From Phycisphaerae bacterium (GTDB lineage Bacteria > Planctomycetota > Phycisphaerae > Phycisphaerales > SM1A02), in the NCBI GenBank assembly GCA_002862325.1, contig PKCT01000025.1, positions 1 through 15,100 on the forward strand: 15,100 bases of DNA, in the 5' to 3' direction. The notes beneath the pieces were generated by a model, which was not told where the DNA came from, did no database searches, and saw nothing but the letters and a program-made list of their open reading frames with translations. The translations under genes and the position numbers were made by a program. Shown here in pieces: positions 1 to 6,978 of the stretch (its first letter is position 1; each line of letters starts with the position of its first letter).

Positions 1-260
1 ACTTCCGAAGCCCAGCTGGAGTAGGTCACCCCGGCGTTCCAGCAGATGTCGATGTCGAGTCCGCTGTATCCGAAGCTGGCGAAGAAGCGCCCCCCAAGGC
101 CGGACGTATCGACATTGACGGCGTTCCCTGCGATGTCGGCGGCGAAGATGTCGACATCCGTGAAGCTCACGTCGAATCGCTCGCCGCCGCCGGCCATCGC
201 CACGCCAGCGATACCGACTGAACAGGTTGTCATGCCGAGCCCAATGAATCCTGCTTTCAT
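1..260 (-). CDS. Secreted protein, N-terminal fragment (paralog of the gene at 521..2521)
   Basis: Reading leftward from an ATG at 258..260 gives 86 open codons running off the window edge. It begins MKAGFIGLG, continues with a short hydrophobic stretch to VAMAGGGERFD, and looks like a Sec signal peptide cleaved near AMA. The visible part matches the N-terminus of the neighbouring 666-residue protein position by position: GGGERFD, then DTSGLGGRFFASFG against DTAGLGGRYYASFG, then LDIDICWNAG against LDVDVCWNTG, then YSSWASE against YSGWASE. It is therefore a tandem paralog with an extracellular product. An AAGGAG ribosome binding site (269..274) lies 8 nt before the ATG and supports this start. 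The rest of the protein, including any dockerin-like tail, is outside the window. Function is unknown. Confidence 0.85.
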   Translation of the reverse strand, partial: MKAGFIGLGMTTCSVGIAGVAMAGGGERFDVSFTDVDIFAADIAGNAVNVDTSGLGGRFFASFGYSGLDIDICWNAGVTYSSWASE

Positions 261-278
261 CTCGACTACTCCTTATCT

Positions 279-309
279 ACAACTATTTCAAGTACTTGAA
301 GCTAATTGT
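279..309 (-). promoter_or_regulatory. Leader hairpin / dyad upstream of the left secreted gene
   Basis: A perfect 14-base palindrome, TTCAAGTACTTGAA, occupies 287..300. It is flanked by ACAATTA and TAGTTGT, which also pair on the minus-strand transcript (one G-U pair, small internal loop). The structure ends a few bases before the AAGGAG ribosome binding site of the gene at 1..260. It could be an mRNA leader hairpin that affects stability or translation, or a DNA operator for a dimeric regulator. The sequence shows the symmetry; either role is inference. No convincing sigma-70 promoter was found in 310..437. Confidence 0.5.
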
Positions 310-437
310 CCGCCCGGAAAAAGGGACGAACTCCGTGTGATCAATGTAGCGATAAGACAAAACAAACGACCACTTAAATGGTGATTTTCCAGAACGAATC
401 TCGTGCGGCACCCGGCAATGGATTTGGCAAAAGAAGA

Positions 438-467
438 CGTCCCCCAGCCCTTGCGGGCTGGGGGACG
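438..467 (-). terminator. Rho-independent terminator of the 521..2521 gene
   Basis: A perfect 13-bp stem pairs CGTCCCCCAGCCC (438..450) with GGGCTGGGGGACG (455..467) around a 4-base loop. On the minus strand the stem is followed by TCTTCTTTTGCC, a T-rich run. It lies about 55 bases beyond the stop codon of the 666-residue secreted protein and before the start of its paralog. It therefore separates the two tandem genes into independent transcription units. The plus-strand side has no T-run, so it reads as unidirectional. Confidence 0.85.
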
Positions 468-520
468 CGGAGGTTGGATGCAGTGAGTTCCGAGGAACTC
501 AAAGCTGGTCAAGATCAGCC

Positions 521-2521
521 TCAGGGGCAGGCGCCCCAGGCGGCGAGGATCGAACCGACGTCAGCACCGTTGACTTCGCCGTTGTTGTCGAGGTCAGCCG
601 GGCACGGAGCCGGGCAGGAGCCCCAGCTCGCGAGGATGGTGCCGAAGTCAGCACCGTCCGTGATGCCGTCGTCGTTGAAGTCGGTCGGGCACGGCGTGCC
701 GCCGCCGCCACCGACAGTACCTTCAACGAACTGGAACATCTCGGAGTCGAATCCACCGACGGCAGCCATCGAGGTGTACTCGGTGATACCACAGCTCGAG
801 GAGCGGAGGTAGGTGGTCGAGACACCGTCGGTGATGTCGGCGAGGACACCACCCGAGGGGATGGTGTAGCAGTCGGTGTTGCCGGCGAACTCGATCTCGA
901 TGACGAGGCTCGAACCGTCGGACAGGTCGACTTCAACGCCACCGAAGTTGGCGATCTGAAGCTCGGGAACGTAGGCGGCTCCGGCATCGTCCAGGCCGTT
1001 CTGATAGACGCCGATGTTGTTCTCGGCGATGAGCTCGAGATCGGCGTACGGAGCGGGAGCACCACTGGCCGACTTGAGCATACGGATGACGGCCGGGGTG
1101 TAGGTGCAGGTGACGAGGCACGGAATCTTGACGCAGTCGACGTTGAAGACGTCAGCACCCATGTCGGCGGCGGTGTAGATACGAGCGAAGCCGTTCTGAG
1201 CGGAGTAGGTCGGGCCGTTGCAGGACACGATGTTCGGAGCAACGAAGTCGCCGGAGGCGGGGTTGACCTGCGAGAACGAGTCCGGGTTACCGGCAGAGCA
1301 CTCCTGCACTGCGATCGGGGGATCCGGCTCCTGCCAGGAGACCGTGAGCGTACCGGAACCGGTGGCGGTCAGGTAACCACCGACTCGGATGAGGTAGCTG
1401 TTGCCGGCCACGGCCGCGCCGATGGCTTCCGACGTGAAGAAGTCGGGGTCGTCGCAGTCTTCGTTGCAGACCACGAGCGATTCGGGCAGGTTCTGCGGAT
1501 CGAAGGGCGTTCCGGTGACGCCTGCGTCGTAGATCGCGATCTTGGTGTCGAAGTCACCAGCGAGACAGCAGGTCGCCGTCAGGTTCGCATCGACGTCGAC
1601 GTCAACCATGTACCAGAGGTCCGACCACACGGGGAGGTCGTTCTCACCGGACCCGCAGGCCGCTTCACCCGGGCCGTCGGTGTTGGCGCCGACCGTGTTG
1701 AACGCGAGCGAGTCACCGTTGCTCATCATGATGGGCGAGGTGGCACAGTCGTTGGACTGCGATCCAGGGGCGTCGCAGCTGTAGATGTAGATGCCGCAAA
1801 GAGCGATTGCAGTCTCGGCGCAGGTGGAGTCCCAGCTGCTCGAGCAGCAGAACGGATCGCCGCCCTGGTTGGCATCGCAGTTGGTGGCACAGCAGCTCAG
1901 GTCTTCGCAACCGGGCGTGCCGTTGCCTACGCTACAGCTACCGGTCGCGTCAACGCATCCCGCGGGGATGTTCGCGCCCAGCGTGAAGTAGAAGTTCGCG
2001 GTGTTCGCGATACTGTGCGGCAGACCGCTGTCGTCACCCCAGCTCGAAGCGATGGCCACATCGACGAGGCCGTCGTCCGGAACCTGGTAGGTGAAGGCAG
2101 GGAAGGGATTGTCGATTTCATCGGCGGCGACGCGGTTGGAGCACGCTCCCTCGACGTCCGAACCGGTGTTGTCGCCGGCGAACGGCGACGGGGCGAGCAG
2201 GAAGAGCGCACCCGCTCCAGCGGTCGTGCCGTCTTCCATCTCCATGACGAACTGGATTTCCGAGGCCCAACCAGAGTAAGCCGCGCCGGTGTTCCAACAG
2301 ACGTCGACGTCGAGGTTCGAGTGACCGAAGCTGGCGTAATAGCGGCCGCCGAGCCCAGCGGTATCGAGATTCTGCGCGTTGGCAGGGGCCGCACCCCCAG
2401 CTACAAAGATTTCGGCGGCGGCGAAACTCGCGTCGAACCGCTCTCCGCCGCCCGCAAACGCGGTACCAGCCATCCCGACCACGCTGAGCGCGGTACAGGT
2501 CTTAATGAATTGACACTGCAT
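521..2521 (-). CDS. Secreted multidomain protein with Cys-rich repeat, PPC-like domain and dockerin-like tail
   Basis: This 666-residue exported protein has a signal peptide at 1-23 (cleavage near TAFA). Residues 24-190 form the domain shared with the neighbouring paralog. Residues 204-242 are a Cys-rich module (GCEDLSCC, then FCC, then CAETAIALC). Residues 257-396 resemble a bacterial pre-peptidase C-terminal (PPC) beta domain (NDCA, FDTKIAIYDAG, YLIRVGGYL). Residues 405-600 are unassigned, with several Cys pairs. Residues 611-666 contain two dockerin-like calcium loops (DFNDDGITDGADFG and DLDNNGEVNGADVG), each followed by a helix and WGxCP. The last module resembles type I dockerin repeats and is common in planctomycete exoproteins. 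No catalytic motif is visible, so adhesion or a structural surface role is more likely than enzymatic activity. AGGAGG (2530..2535) lies 8 nt before the ATG and fixes the start. The gene has its own promoter candidate and terminator. Confidence 0.9.
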   Translation of the reverse strand: MQCQFIKTCTALSVVGMAGTAFAGGGERFDASFAAAEIFVAGGAAPANAQNLDTAGLGGRYYASFGHSNLDVDVCWNTGAAYSGWASEIQFVMEMEDGTTAGAGALFLLAPSPFAGDNTGSDVEGACSNRVAADEIDNPFPAFTYQVPDDGLVDVAIASSWGDDSGLPHSIANTANFYFTLGANIPAGCVDATGSCSVGNGTPGCEDLSCCATNCDANQGGDPFCCSSSWDSTCAETAIALCGIYIYSCDAPGSQSNDCATSPIMMSNGDSLAFNTVGANTDGPGEAACGSGENDLPVWSDLWYMVDVDVDANLTATCCLAGDFDTKIAIYDAGVTGTPFDPQNLPESLVVCNEDCDDPDFFTSEAIGAAVAGNSYLIRVGGYLTATGSGTLTVSWQEPDPPIAVQECSAGNPDSFSQVNPASGDFVAPNIVSCNGPTYSAQNGFARIYTAADMGADVFNVDCVKIPCLVTCTYTPAVIRMLKSASGAPAPYADLELIAENNIGVYQNGLDDAGAAYVPELQIANFGGVEVDLSDGSSLVIEIEFAGNTDCYTIPSGGVLADITDGVSTTYLRSSSCGITEYTSMAAVGGFDSEMFQFVEGTVGGGGGTPCPTDFNDDGITDGADFGTILASWGSCPAPCPADLDNNGEVNGADVGSILAAWGACP

Positions 2522-2550
2522 CCGTGAATCCTCCTATGACGGATCTGTAA

Positions 2551-2572
2551 GGCCTCGGCGGATTCCGAGACC
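2551..2572 (-). promoter_or_regulatory. Leader hairpin upstream of the ribosome binding site (521..2521 gene)
   Basis: On the minus-strand transcript GGTCTCGG pairs with CCGAGGCC (8 bp including one G-U) around the loop AATCCG. It sits 15 bases upstream of the AGGAGG ribosome binding site. This placement parallels the hairpin in front of the paralog at 1..260, although the sequence is different. An effect on mRNA stability or translation is inference. Confidence 0.45.
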
Positions 2573-2588
2573 TAGGACATGTGTGATT

Positions 2589-2604
2589 GAGCGCAAGAGC
2601 GCTC
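2589..2604 (-). promoter_or_regulatory. Short dyad near the predicted transcription start
   Basis: GAGCGC and GCGCTC form a 6-bp stem around a 4-base loop. It falls just downstream of the predicted -10 box at 2613..2618, so it would lie at the extreme 5' end of the mRNA or act as an operator overlapping the start site. The stem is short and chance occurrence in GC-rich DNA is possible. Confidence 0.25.
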
Positions 2605-2612
2605 ACCCCTCG

Positions 2613-2640
2613 AAGATATCCGCCAGTAAGAGGCCGTCAA
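2613..2640 (-). promoter_or_regulatory. Candidate sigma-70 promoter for the 521..2521 gene
   Basis: On the minus strand TTGACG (-35; 2635..2640, 5 of 6 consensus) is followed after 16 bases by TATCTT (-10; 2613..2618, 4 of 6). Transcription would start near 2606, giving a leader of about 85 bases that contains both hairpins. A 10-bp palindrome TGCAATTGCA (2652..2661) lies just upstream of the -35 and could be a regulator site. The rest of the gap 2641..2814 is lower in GC than its surroundings and shows no gene. Confidence 0.4.
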
Positions 2641-2814
2641 CGAGGATTTGCTGCAATTGCAACCATGGCTGTCCACGCACGTTCCATCGATTGCACAAAT
2701 CCGACAAAACCTGATCGATTCTTCTCGACCGCGATTATTCTCGGACCTTCAAAGTGGCTCGATTTTCTAGACCAGTTTGGGCTGCTGACATCCTGTCCAC
2801 AGCTCCAGGAGGCC

Positions 2815-3846
2815 TTACGCCGTCCAATCGATCACAAGCTTGCCGCATTGATCGCCAGCCTCGAGCCGAGCCCATGCCTCCGCCCCCCGCTGCCAGGGGT
2901 ACACCCCATCGATCACGGGGCTGAGGCAACCGGTCTTGAACAGGTGGACCACCTCTCGGAACTCATCCATGTCGCCCATGGTCGAGCCCAGGATCGAGAG
3001 CTGGTTCCAAAAGACCCTCGCGAGGTCGGTGGCAGGATCCGCGCCGCTGGTGCATCCGCAGGTGACGAAGCGTCCACCTCGAGCCAAGGACTTGATGCAG
3101 GCGAGATGAACCGCCTTGCCGACGGAATCGATGCAGAGGTCCACGCCTCGTTTTCCGGTGATTCGCCTGACCTCCCGGCTCCAGTCCACCCCCTCGTCCA
3201 GGACCGTCGCGTCCGCGCCCAGCTCCATGGCCCGCTCGAGCTTGGACGCATGGCGACTTGTGACCACGATGCGTGCACCGAGATGCTTCGCGATCCCCAG
3301 TGCGGCGGTGGCGACGCCGCCACCAATCCCCGGAATCAGGACCCACTCGCCGCTTCGAAGTCGAGCGCGCGTACGAATCATCCGCCACGCGGTGAGGTGT
3401 GCGAGCCCGAACGCCGCCGCTGATACCGCATCGCTCTCGCCGATGTCGAGCACGTTGCCGACGGGTGCGACGAACATCTCCGCCATGGATCCGGCCACAT
3501 GCTCTCCGATCATGCCCAGATCCTCGCCTGCAGGAGCCAGATCGGGATAGTGGGCATGCTCGACCTCGACCGCCGCATTCATGATCACACGTCGACCGAG
3601 CCAGGCCTCGTTCACACCCGGTCCGATCTTCTCCACGATCCCAACCCCATCGGAGCCCGTCACCCTCGGCCAGGACCGTTCGACACCTGGAATGCCCATC
3701 CCAACCCAGAGATCAAGATGATTCAAGGCGGACGACTCGGTCCGGACCAACACCTCCCCACGGTCCGGTGTCGGCGGCTCGATCTCGATGATCTCGACGT
3801 TGGACGCGACGGGTTGCCCCCCCTGCATGACGGCGATGGCTTTCAT
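2815..3846 (-). CDS. MDR-superfamily zinc-type alcohol dehydrogenase / quinone reductase-like oxidoreductase
   Basis: The product is 343 residues, the normal length for medium-chain dehydrogenases/reductases. The N-terminal GroES-like domain (1-130) contains ALNHLDLW and VTGSDGVGIVEKIG. The Rossmann domain (about 160-300) contains the dinucleotide motif PGIGGGVATAALGIAKHLGA (172-191) and a conserved DLCIDSVG. The four-Cys structural zinc lobe seen in many relatives is absent: residues 91-110 read AAVEVEHAHYPDLAPAGEDL. The usual GHE zinc-ligand motif is GSD (64-66). It is therefore probably a zinc-free NAD(P)H-dependent reductase of the cytoplasm; the substrate cannot be told. The start at 3846 (MKAIAV) is the conventional family start. 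An in-frame ATG at 3855 also exists, but no Shine-Dalgarno sequence precedes either. It is divergent from the lipoprotein gene at 3981. Confidence 0.9.
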   Translation of the reverse strand: MKAIAVMQGGQPVASNVEIIEIEPPTPDRGEVLVRTESSALNHLDLWVGMGIPGVERSWPRVTGSDGVGIVEKIGPGVNEAWLGRRVIMNAAVEVEHAHYPDLAPAGEDLGMIGEHVAGSMAEMFVAPVGNVLDIGESDAVSAAAFGLAHLTAWRMIRTRARLRSGEWVLIPGIGGGVATAALGIAKHLGARIVVTSRHASKLERAMELGADATVLDEGVDWSREVRRITGKRGVDLCIDSVGKAVHLACIKSLARGGRFVTCGCTSGADPATDLARVFWNQLSILGSTMGDMDEFREVVHLFKTGCLSPVIDGVYPWQRGAEAWARLEAGDQCGKLVIDWTA

Positions 3847-3853
3847 GCCCGGC

Positions 3854-3859
3854 ATTATG
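3854..3859 (-). promoter_or_regulatory. -10-like box 7 nt before an ATG (possible leaderless start)
   Basis: CATAAT (5 of 6 to TATAAT) on the minus strand ends exactly 7 bases before the ATG at 3846. No Shine-Dalgarno sequence is present. A transcript starting at the usual distance from this box would begin at or next to the ATG. No good -35 hexamer is visible at 16-18 bases, which keeps confidence low. Confidence 0.3.
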
Positions 3860-3980
3860 TCTTGAGGCCGTCCGCACTGCCGAACCCAACCGGCCGTCCG
3901 AGCGAATCGCCAAGTGCCTCTCCCCCGGTTAGCCTCTCCCATCTCCCGATGAACGACCGTCCCTCCAGGAGCCTCCCGTG

Positions 3981-5135
3981 ATGCAGCCCACCTTCCTCCC
4001 CCGCCTGCTCTCCGTTGGAAGCCTCGTGGCGTCGATCGCCCTGGTGGGCTGTGGCGAAGACGCCAAGCCGTCCGCCGACGCGACACCGACGACCGCGACG
4101 GCCCAGAACACGGCACCGGCGACCTCCACGGCTCCCGCCGCGGCCACCGCCGCGGACACCGCCGACCAGGCCACGATTCTTCCGGCCGGGAGCGTGCCGA
4201 TCCAGGCGGGCGCGACCGCCGTGTATGGCGCTCCCCCCGGAGTCGACTTCGGGGTGGTCCAGCCGGGATCGAAACTGCGCACCTCGATCACCCTGGTCAA
4301 CCCGACCAGCATGCCGATCCGGATCCTGAAGGCGACGCCCACCTGCCAGTGCACCACGGTGACGATCGACGGTCTCACCATTCCCGCGACCGGCGGCATT
4401 CGCGTCCCCTTGACGCTCCAGGTGCCGAACACCACCGGAATCAAGCAGGCCGCCGTCAACATGGTCCTCAGGCCGGAGGGGGAAGGACAACAGCCCATGC
4501 AGGGGCCACGCCTGACGCTGCAGGCGGTCGCGGCGTACCCCGTGCGGACCTCACCGGTCTACATCGATGCCTTGACACCCGCCGGGATGACCGGCAACGT
4601 GAATCTCAACGCCGTCGACGGAGTCCCCTTCAAGGTGCTGAGCGTGAACGGCAAGACGCCGATCATGGCGACGCCGAACGCGCCAGCCGCCGCGCAGGTA
4701 GTTTCGTACGACCTTCGAGGTGAGACGGCGGCGACGATGCCGAAGTGGCTCTTCATCGAGACCGATCACCCCGAAGCGCCGATGGTCGAACTCCGAATCC
4801 GTCACGAGTGGTCCAAGCTCCCCCACCAGGTCCGCCCCATGGCCATCATCTTCGACGGATATCTGGCCAACGTGGGTGCCATCTCCCCGAACGTGCCGGT
4901 GCCGTTCACGATCGAACTGAAGCAGTTCAAGAATCGACAGGTTCTGGCGGTCGACTCCGCGGACCCGTCCTTCCAGGTCTCGATGCTTCGACAGGTCGCC
5001 GGCGACGGCGATCGTGTTCGCGTCGATGCGAGTGTGACCGCCGCGTCGAACGCGTCCGGTCCGTTCGAGATTCCCATCACGATCCGGACCCGGGAGGGCT
5101 CCGAGAACATGTATCTGGTCGGTACGGTTCGCTAA
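3981..5135 (+). CDS. Lipoprotein with DUF1573-like domain
   Basis: The product is a 384-residue exported lipoprotein. A hydrophobic signal segment (about 7-21) ends in the lipobox LVGC with the lipidated Cys at 24. It is followed by a low-complexity Ala/Thr/Pro linker (28-65), as often found between a membrane anchor and a folded domain. Residues 88-165 resemble DUF1573, an immunoglobulin-like family: VDFGVVQPGSKL, a beta strand TSITLVNPTSMPIRI, then the family's Cys pair as TPTCQCTT (C122, C124). The remaining residues 180-384 look beta-rich and may be a second and third Ig-like domain. It probably sits on the periplasmic face of a membrane; its role is unknown. AGGAG (3967..3971) lies 9 nt before the ATG at 3981. 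A GTG immediately upstream (3978) is an alternative start. The stop codon overlaps that of the convergent gene at 5132. Confidence 0.85.
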   Translation: MQPTFLPRLLSVGSLVASIALVGCGEDAKPSADATPTTATAQNTAPATSTAPAAATAADTADQATILPAGSVPIQAGATAVYGAPPGVDFGVVQPGSKLRTSITLVNPTSMPIRILKATPTCQCTTVTIDGLTIPATGGIRVPLTLQVPNTTGIKQAAVNMVLRPEGEGQQPMQGPRLTLQAVAAYPVRTSPVYIDALTPAGMTGNVNLNAVDGVPFKVLSVNGKTPIMATPNAPAAAQVVSYDLRGETAATMPKWLFIETDHPEAPMVELRIRHEWSKLPHQVRPMAIIFDGYLANVGAISPNVPVPFTIELKQFKNRQVLAVDSADPSFQVSMLRQVAGDGDRVRVDASVTAASNASGPFEIPITIRTREGSENMYLVGTVR

Positions 5136-5431
5136 CGCTCTTCCGAGGGGGCGTCCAACTCGCCGAGACGGCGCTCGATCCGATCGAGCCTCGACTCGAT
5201 CGCGTCGCACCGCGATTCGATCGCCTCGAGCGATCCGGCGGTGAGGACGTCACCGGCACGTCTGGCCACGGAGACGACCTGATCTCGCAGCGCTGTGACC
5301 TCTTCCGGCCAGTCCACGTGGTGCTCGCCTTCGCGTTCGACGAACGCCGATGCGACCGCTTTCCACCATGCTGCGGTGCGGGGATCCTGGACGAAGTCGT
5401 TCTTCGCGTTGTCCAAATTCGGCTCGTCCAT
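5132..5431 (-). CDS. Small coiled-coil protein, unknown function
   Basis: The product is a 99-residue soluble, charged protein with no signal peptide. Its N-terminal half contains an aromatic patch (TAAWWKAV). From about residue 40 it is helical, ending in near-perfect heptads (AIESRCDAIESRLDRIERRL, 70-89) that predict a coiled coil and oligomerisation. I recognise no family. AGGAG lies 9 nt upstream of the ATG at 5431, which argues that this is a real gene and not a shadow. Its TAG stop shares bases with the TAA stop of the lipoprotein gene on the other strand, so the two converge with no spacer and no room for a terminator between them. Confidence 0.7.
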   Translation of the reverse strand: MDEPNLDNAKNDFVQDPRTAAWWKAVASAFVEREGEHHVDWPEEVTALRDQVVSVARRAGDVLTAGSLEAIESRCDAIESRLDRIERRLGELDAPSEER

Positions 5432-5525
5432 GACCTACACTCCTGATGGTCTCCGCGAATCGCCCGCTCGGAGATGCCACCCAGCCTAGGGTTTCTCACC
5501 CGTCTTCGCATCCGGACGACGCCAC

Positions 5526-6956
5526 ATGAACGCCAACGCCACCCCGAGTCCCGCTCGCGCCACGACGAATCAGGTCGGTGGATCGTTCGCCGGTCTCGCT
5601 CTGGGCGTCGCCCTCCACATGTCGACGCAGGCCGTCGGAGCACCCCAGGCGTCGAACCCGGAAGACACCCGGGAGGCGGTGTCGGCACAACCCCGGGTTC
5701 CCCTGGACGAACGCGTCGACCAGGAGAAGATCACCACGCTGACCACCCCCCAGGTGGAGTCGACGCCGGTCGCACCGATGCCGGCGGTCCATCGGATCGC
5801 CACCTCGCGCGACCAGACCACACTTGACGAATCGTCGTGGACATCCGGTCTCGAGAGCGTCCGCAAGGGACTTCGTTGGCTCGGGGAATCGCAATCCGAA
5901 CGCGGCGGTTGGATGGAAGGCTCGGCCGTGCTCCCGACCGATCAACCGCCCCGCGAAGCCGCTGCGGCGATCGCGGTGACCGCCATGGGACTGAAGGCCA
6001 TGTCGCAGGTCCCCGCCGATGAATTCGAGGTCTCCCGCGATCGGGCCCTGGCCTTCGTCCTCCGGTCGCTCGAAGACCGCGGCCTCGAAGGCCTGTCCCG
6101 CGGCGGCCTCGGAAACTACGTCGCGAGCGCGATCACCATGGGACTGGCGGCGGTCGGCACCGACAGTCCAGCCGCGGCACCATTGATCGTCGAGACCGTG
6201 ACCTACCTCGAGAACGGACAGTGGGACCAGTCCAACGGCATCGCACCGAACCAGGACTGGTTCGGGGGCGCGGGATACGGACGACACGGCCGCCCCGATC
6301 TCTCGAACACCCAGATGATGCTCGACGCGCTCTACGACGCGGGCGTGAGCCCGAGTGAACCCACGGTCCAACGGGCCCTCGTGTTCCTGACCCGAACCCA
6401 GAACCACAAGGCCACCAACCCCGCGTCATGGGCCCAGTCGGGGAGCGACGACGGTGGTTTCGTCTACACCCCCGCGAACGGCGGAGAGTCGTTCGCGAGT
6501 CAGGCCGCCGGCGAAGGACGGTACGGCGAGCGCATGCCCGCCGGCCAGGCCCGCAGCCTCAGAAGCTATGGTTCGATGACGTACGCGGGATTCAAGAGCC
6601 TGCTCTACGCGGGCCTCGCGTCGGACGACCCCCGTGTCGCGGCGGCACTCCAGTGGATCCGCGATCACTGGACCTTCGAGGAGAATCCCGGTCTCGGCCA
6701 GCAGGGTGTCTTCTACTACCTTCACGCGATGGCCCGGGCGCTCCGGGCCTCGGGGCTCGAGACCATCGAGACCCCTGACGGCGTCGCCCACGACTGGCGG
6801 GCCGAACTGATCGAGGCGATCGTCGAAAGGCAGGCGGCCGATGGTTCGTGGAGGAACCCGGTGGACCGCTGGGAGGAGTCTCGTCCGGAACTCGCGACGA
6901 TCTACGCGACCCTCGCCTTGCAGGAAGCCCTCAAGCCGACGGTCGAACTCGAGTAG
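5526..6956 (+). CDS. Prenyltransferase/squalene-oxidase repeat protein
   Basis: The product is 476 residues. A moderately hydrophobic segment at 18-40 followed by a small-residue stretch suggests export or an anchor, though not a textbook signal peptide. Residues 105-470 form an alpha/alpha toroid of the squalene-hopene cyclase/prenyltransferase fold. QW-like motifs recur (QSERGGW 123-129, DDGGFVY 308-314, QAADGSW 436-442), with paired helices between them such as ATIYATLALQEAL at the end. The cyclase catalytic DXDD motif is not seen, so it is probably not a terpene cyclase. Such repeat proteins are frequent in planctomycetes and their function is generally unknown; a binding role is possible. 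No Shine-Dalgarno sequence precedes the ATG, so the start is less certain than the fold. It converges with the DUF3179-like gene across a 22-base gap. Confidence 0.82.
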   Translation: MNANATPSPARATTNQVGGSFAGLALGVALHMSTQAVGAPQASNPEDTREAVSAQPRVPLDERVDQEKITTLTTPQVESTPVAPMPAVHRIATSRDQTTLDESSWTSGLESVRKGLRWLGESQSERGGWMEGSAVLPTDQPPREAAAAIAVTAMGLKAMSQVPADEFEVSRDRALAFVLRSLEDRGLEGLSRGGLGNYVASAITMGLAAVGTDSPAAAPLIVETVTYLENGQWDQSNGIAPNQDWFGGAGYGRHGRPDLSNTQMMLDALYDAGVSPSEPTVQRALVFLTRTQNHKATNPASWAQSGSDDGGFVYTPANGGESFASQAAGEGRYGERMPAGQARSLRSYGSMTYAGFKSLLYAGLASDDPRVAAALQWIRDHWTFEENPGLGQQGVFYYLHAMARALRASGLETIETPDGVAHDWRAELIEAIVERQAADGSWRNPVDRWEESRPELATIYATLALQEALKPTVELE

Positions 6957-6978
6957 GGTCGCCCGCTCGAGAAGAGAC

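Noticed and set aside
2587..3423. Open frame of 278 codons on the plus strand starting in the gap before the MDR gene
   Set aside because: Most of it is antisense to the MDR oxidoreductase, and the part in the gap shows no motif or ribosome site.
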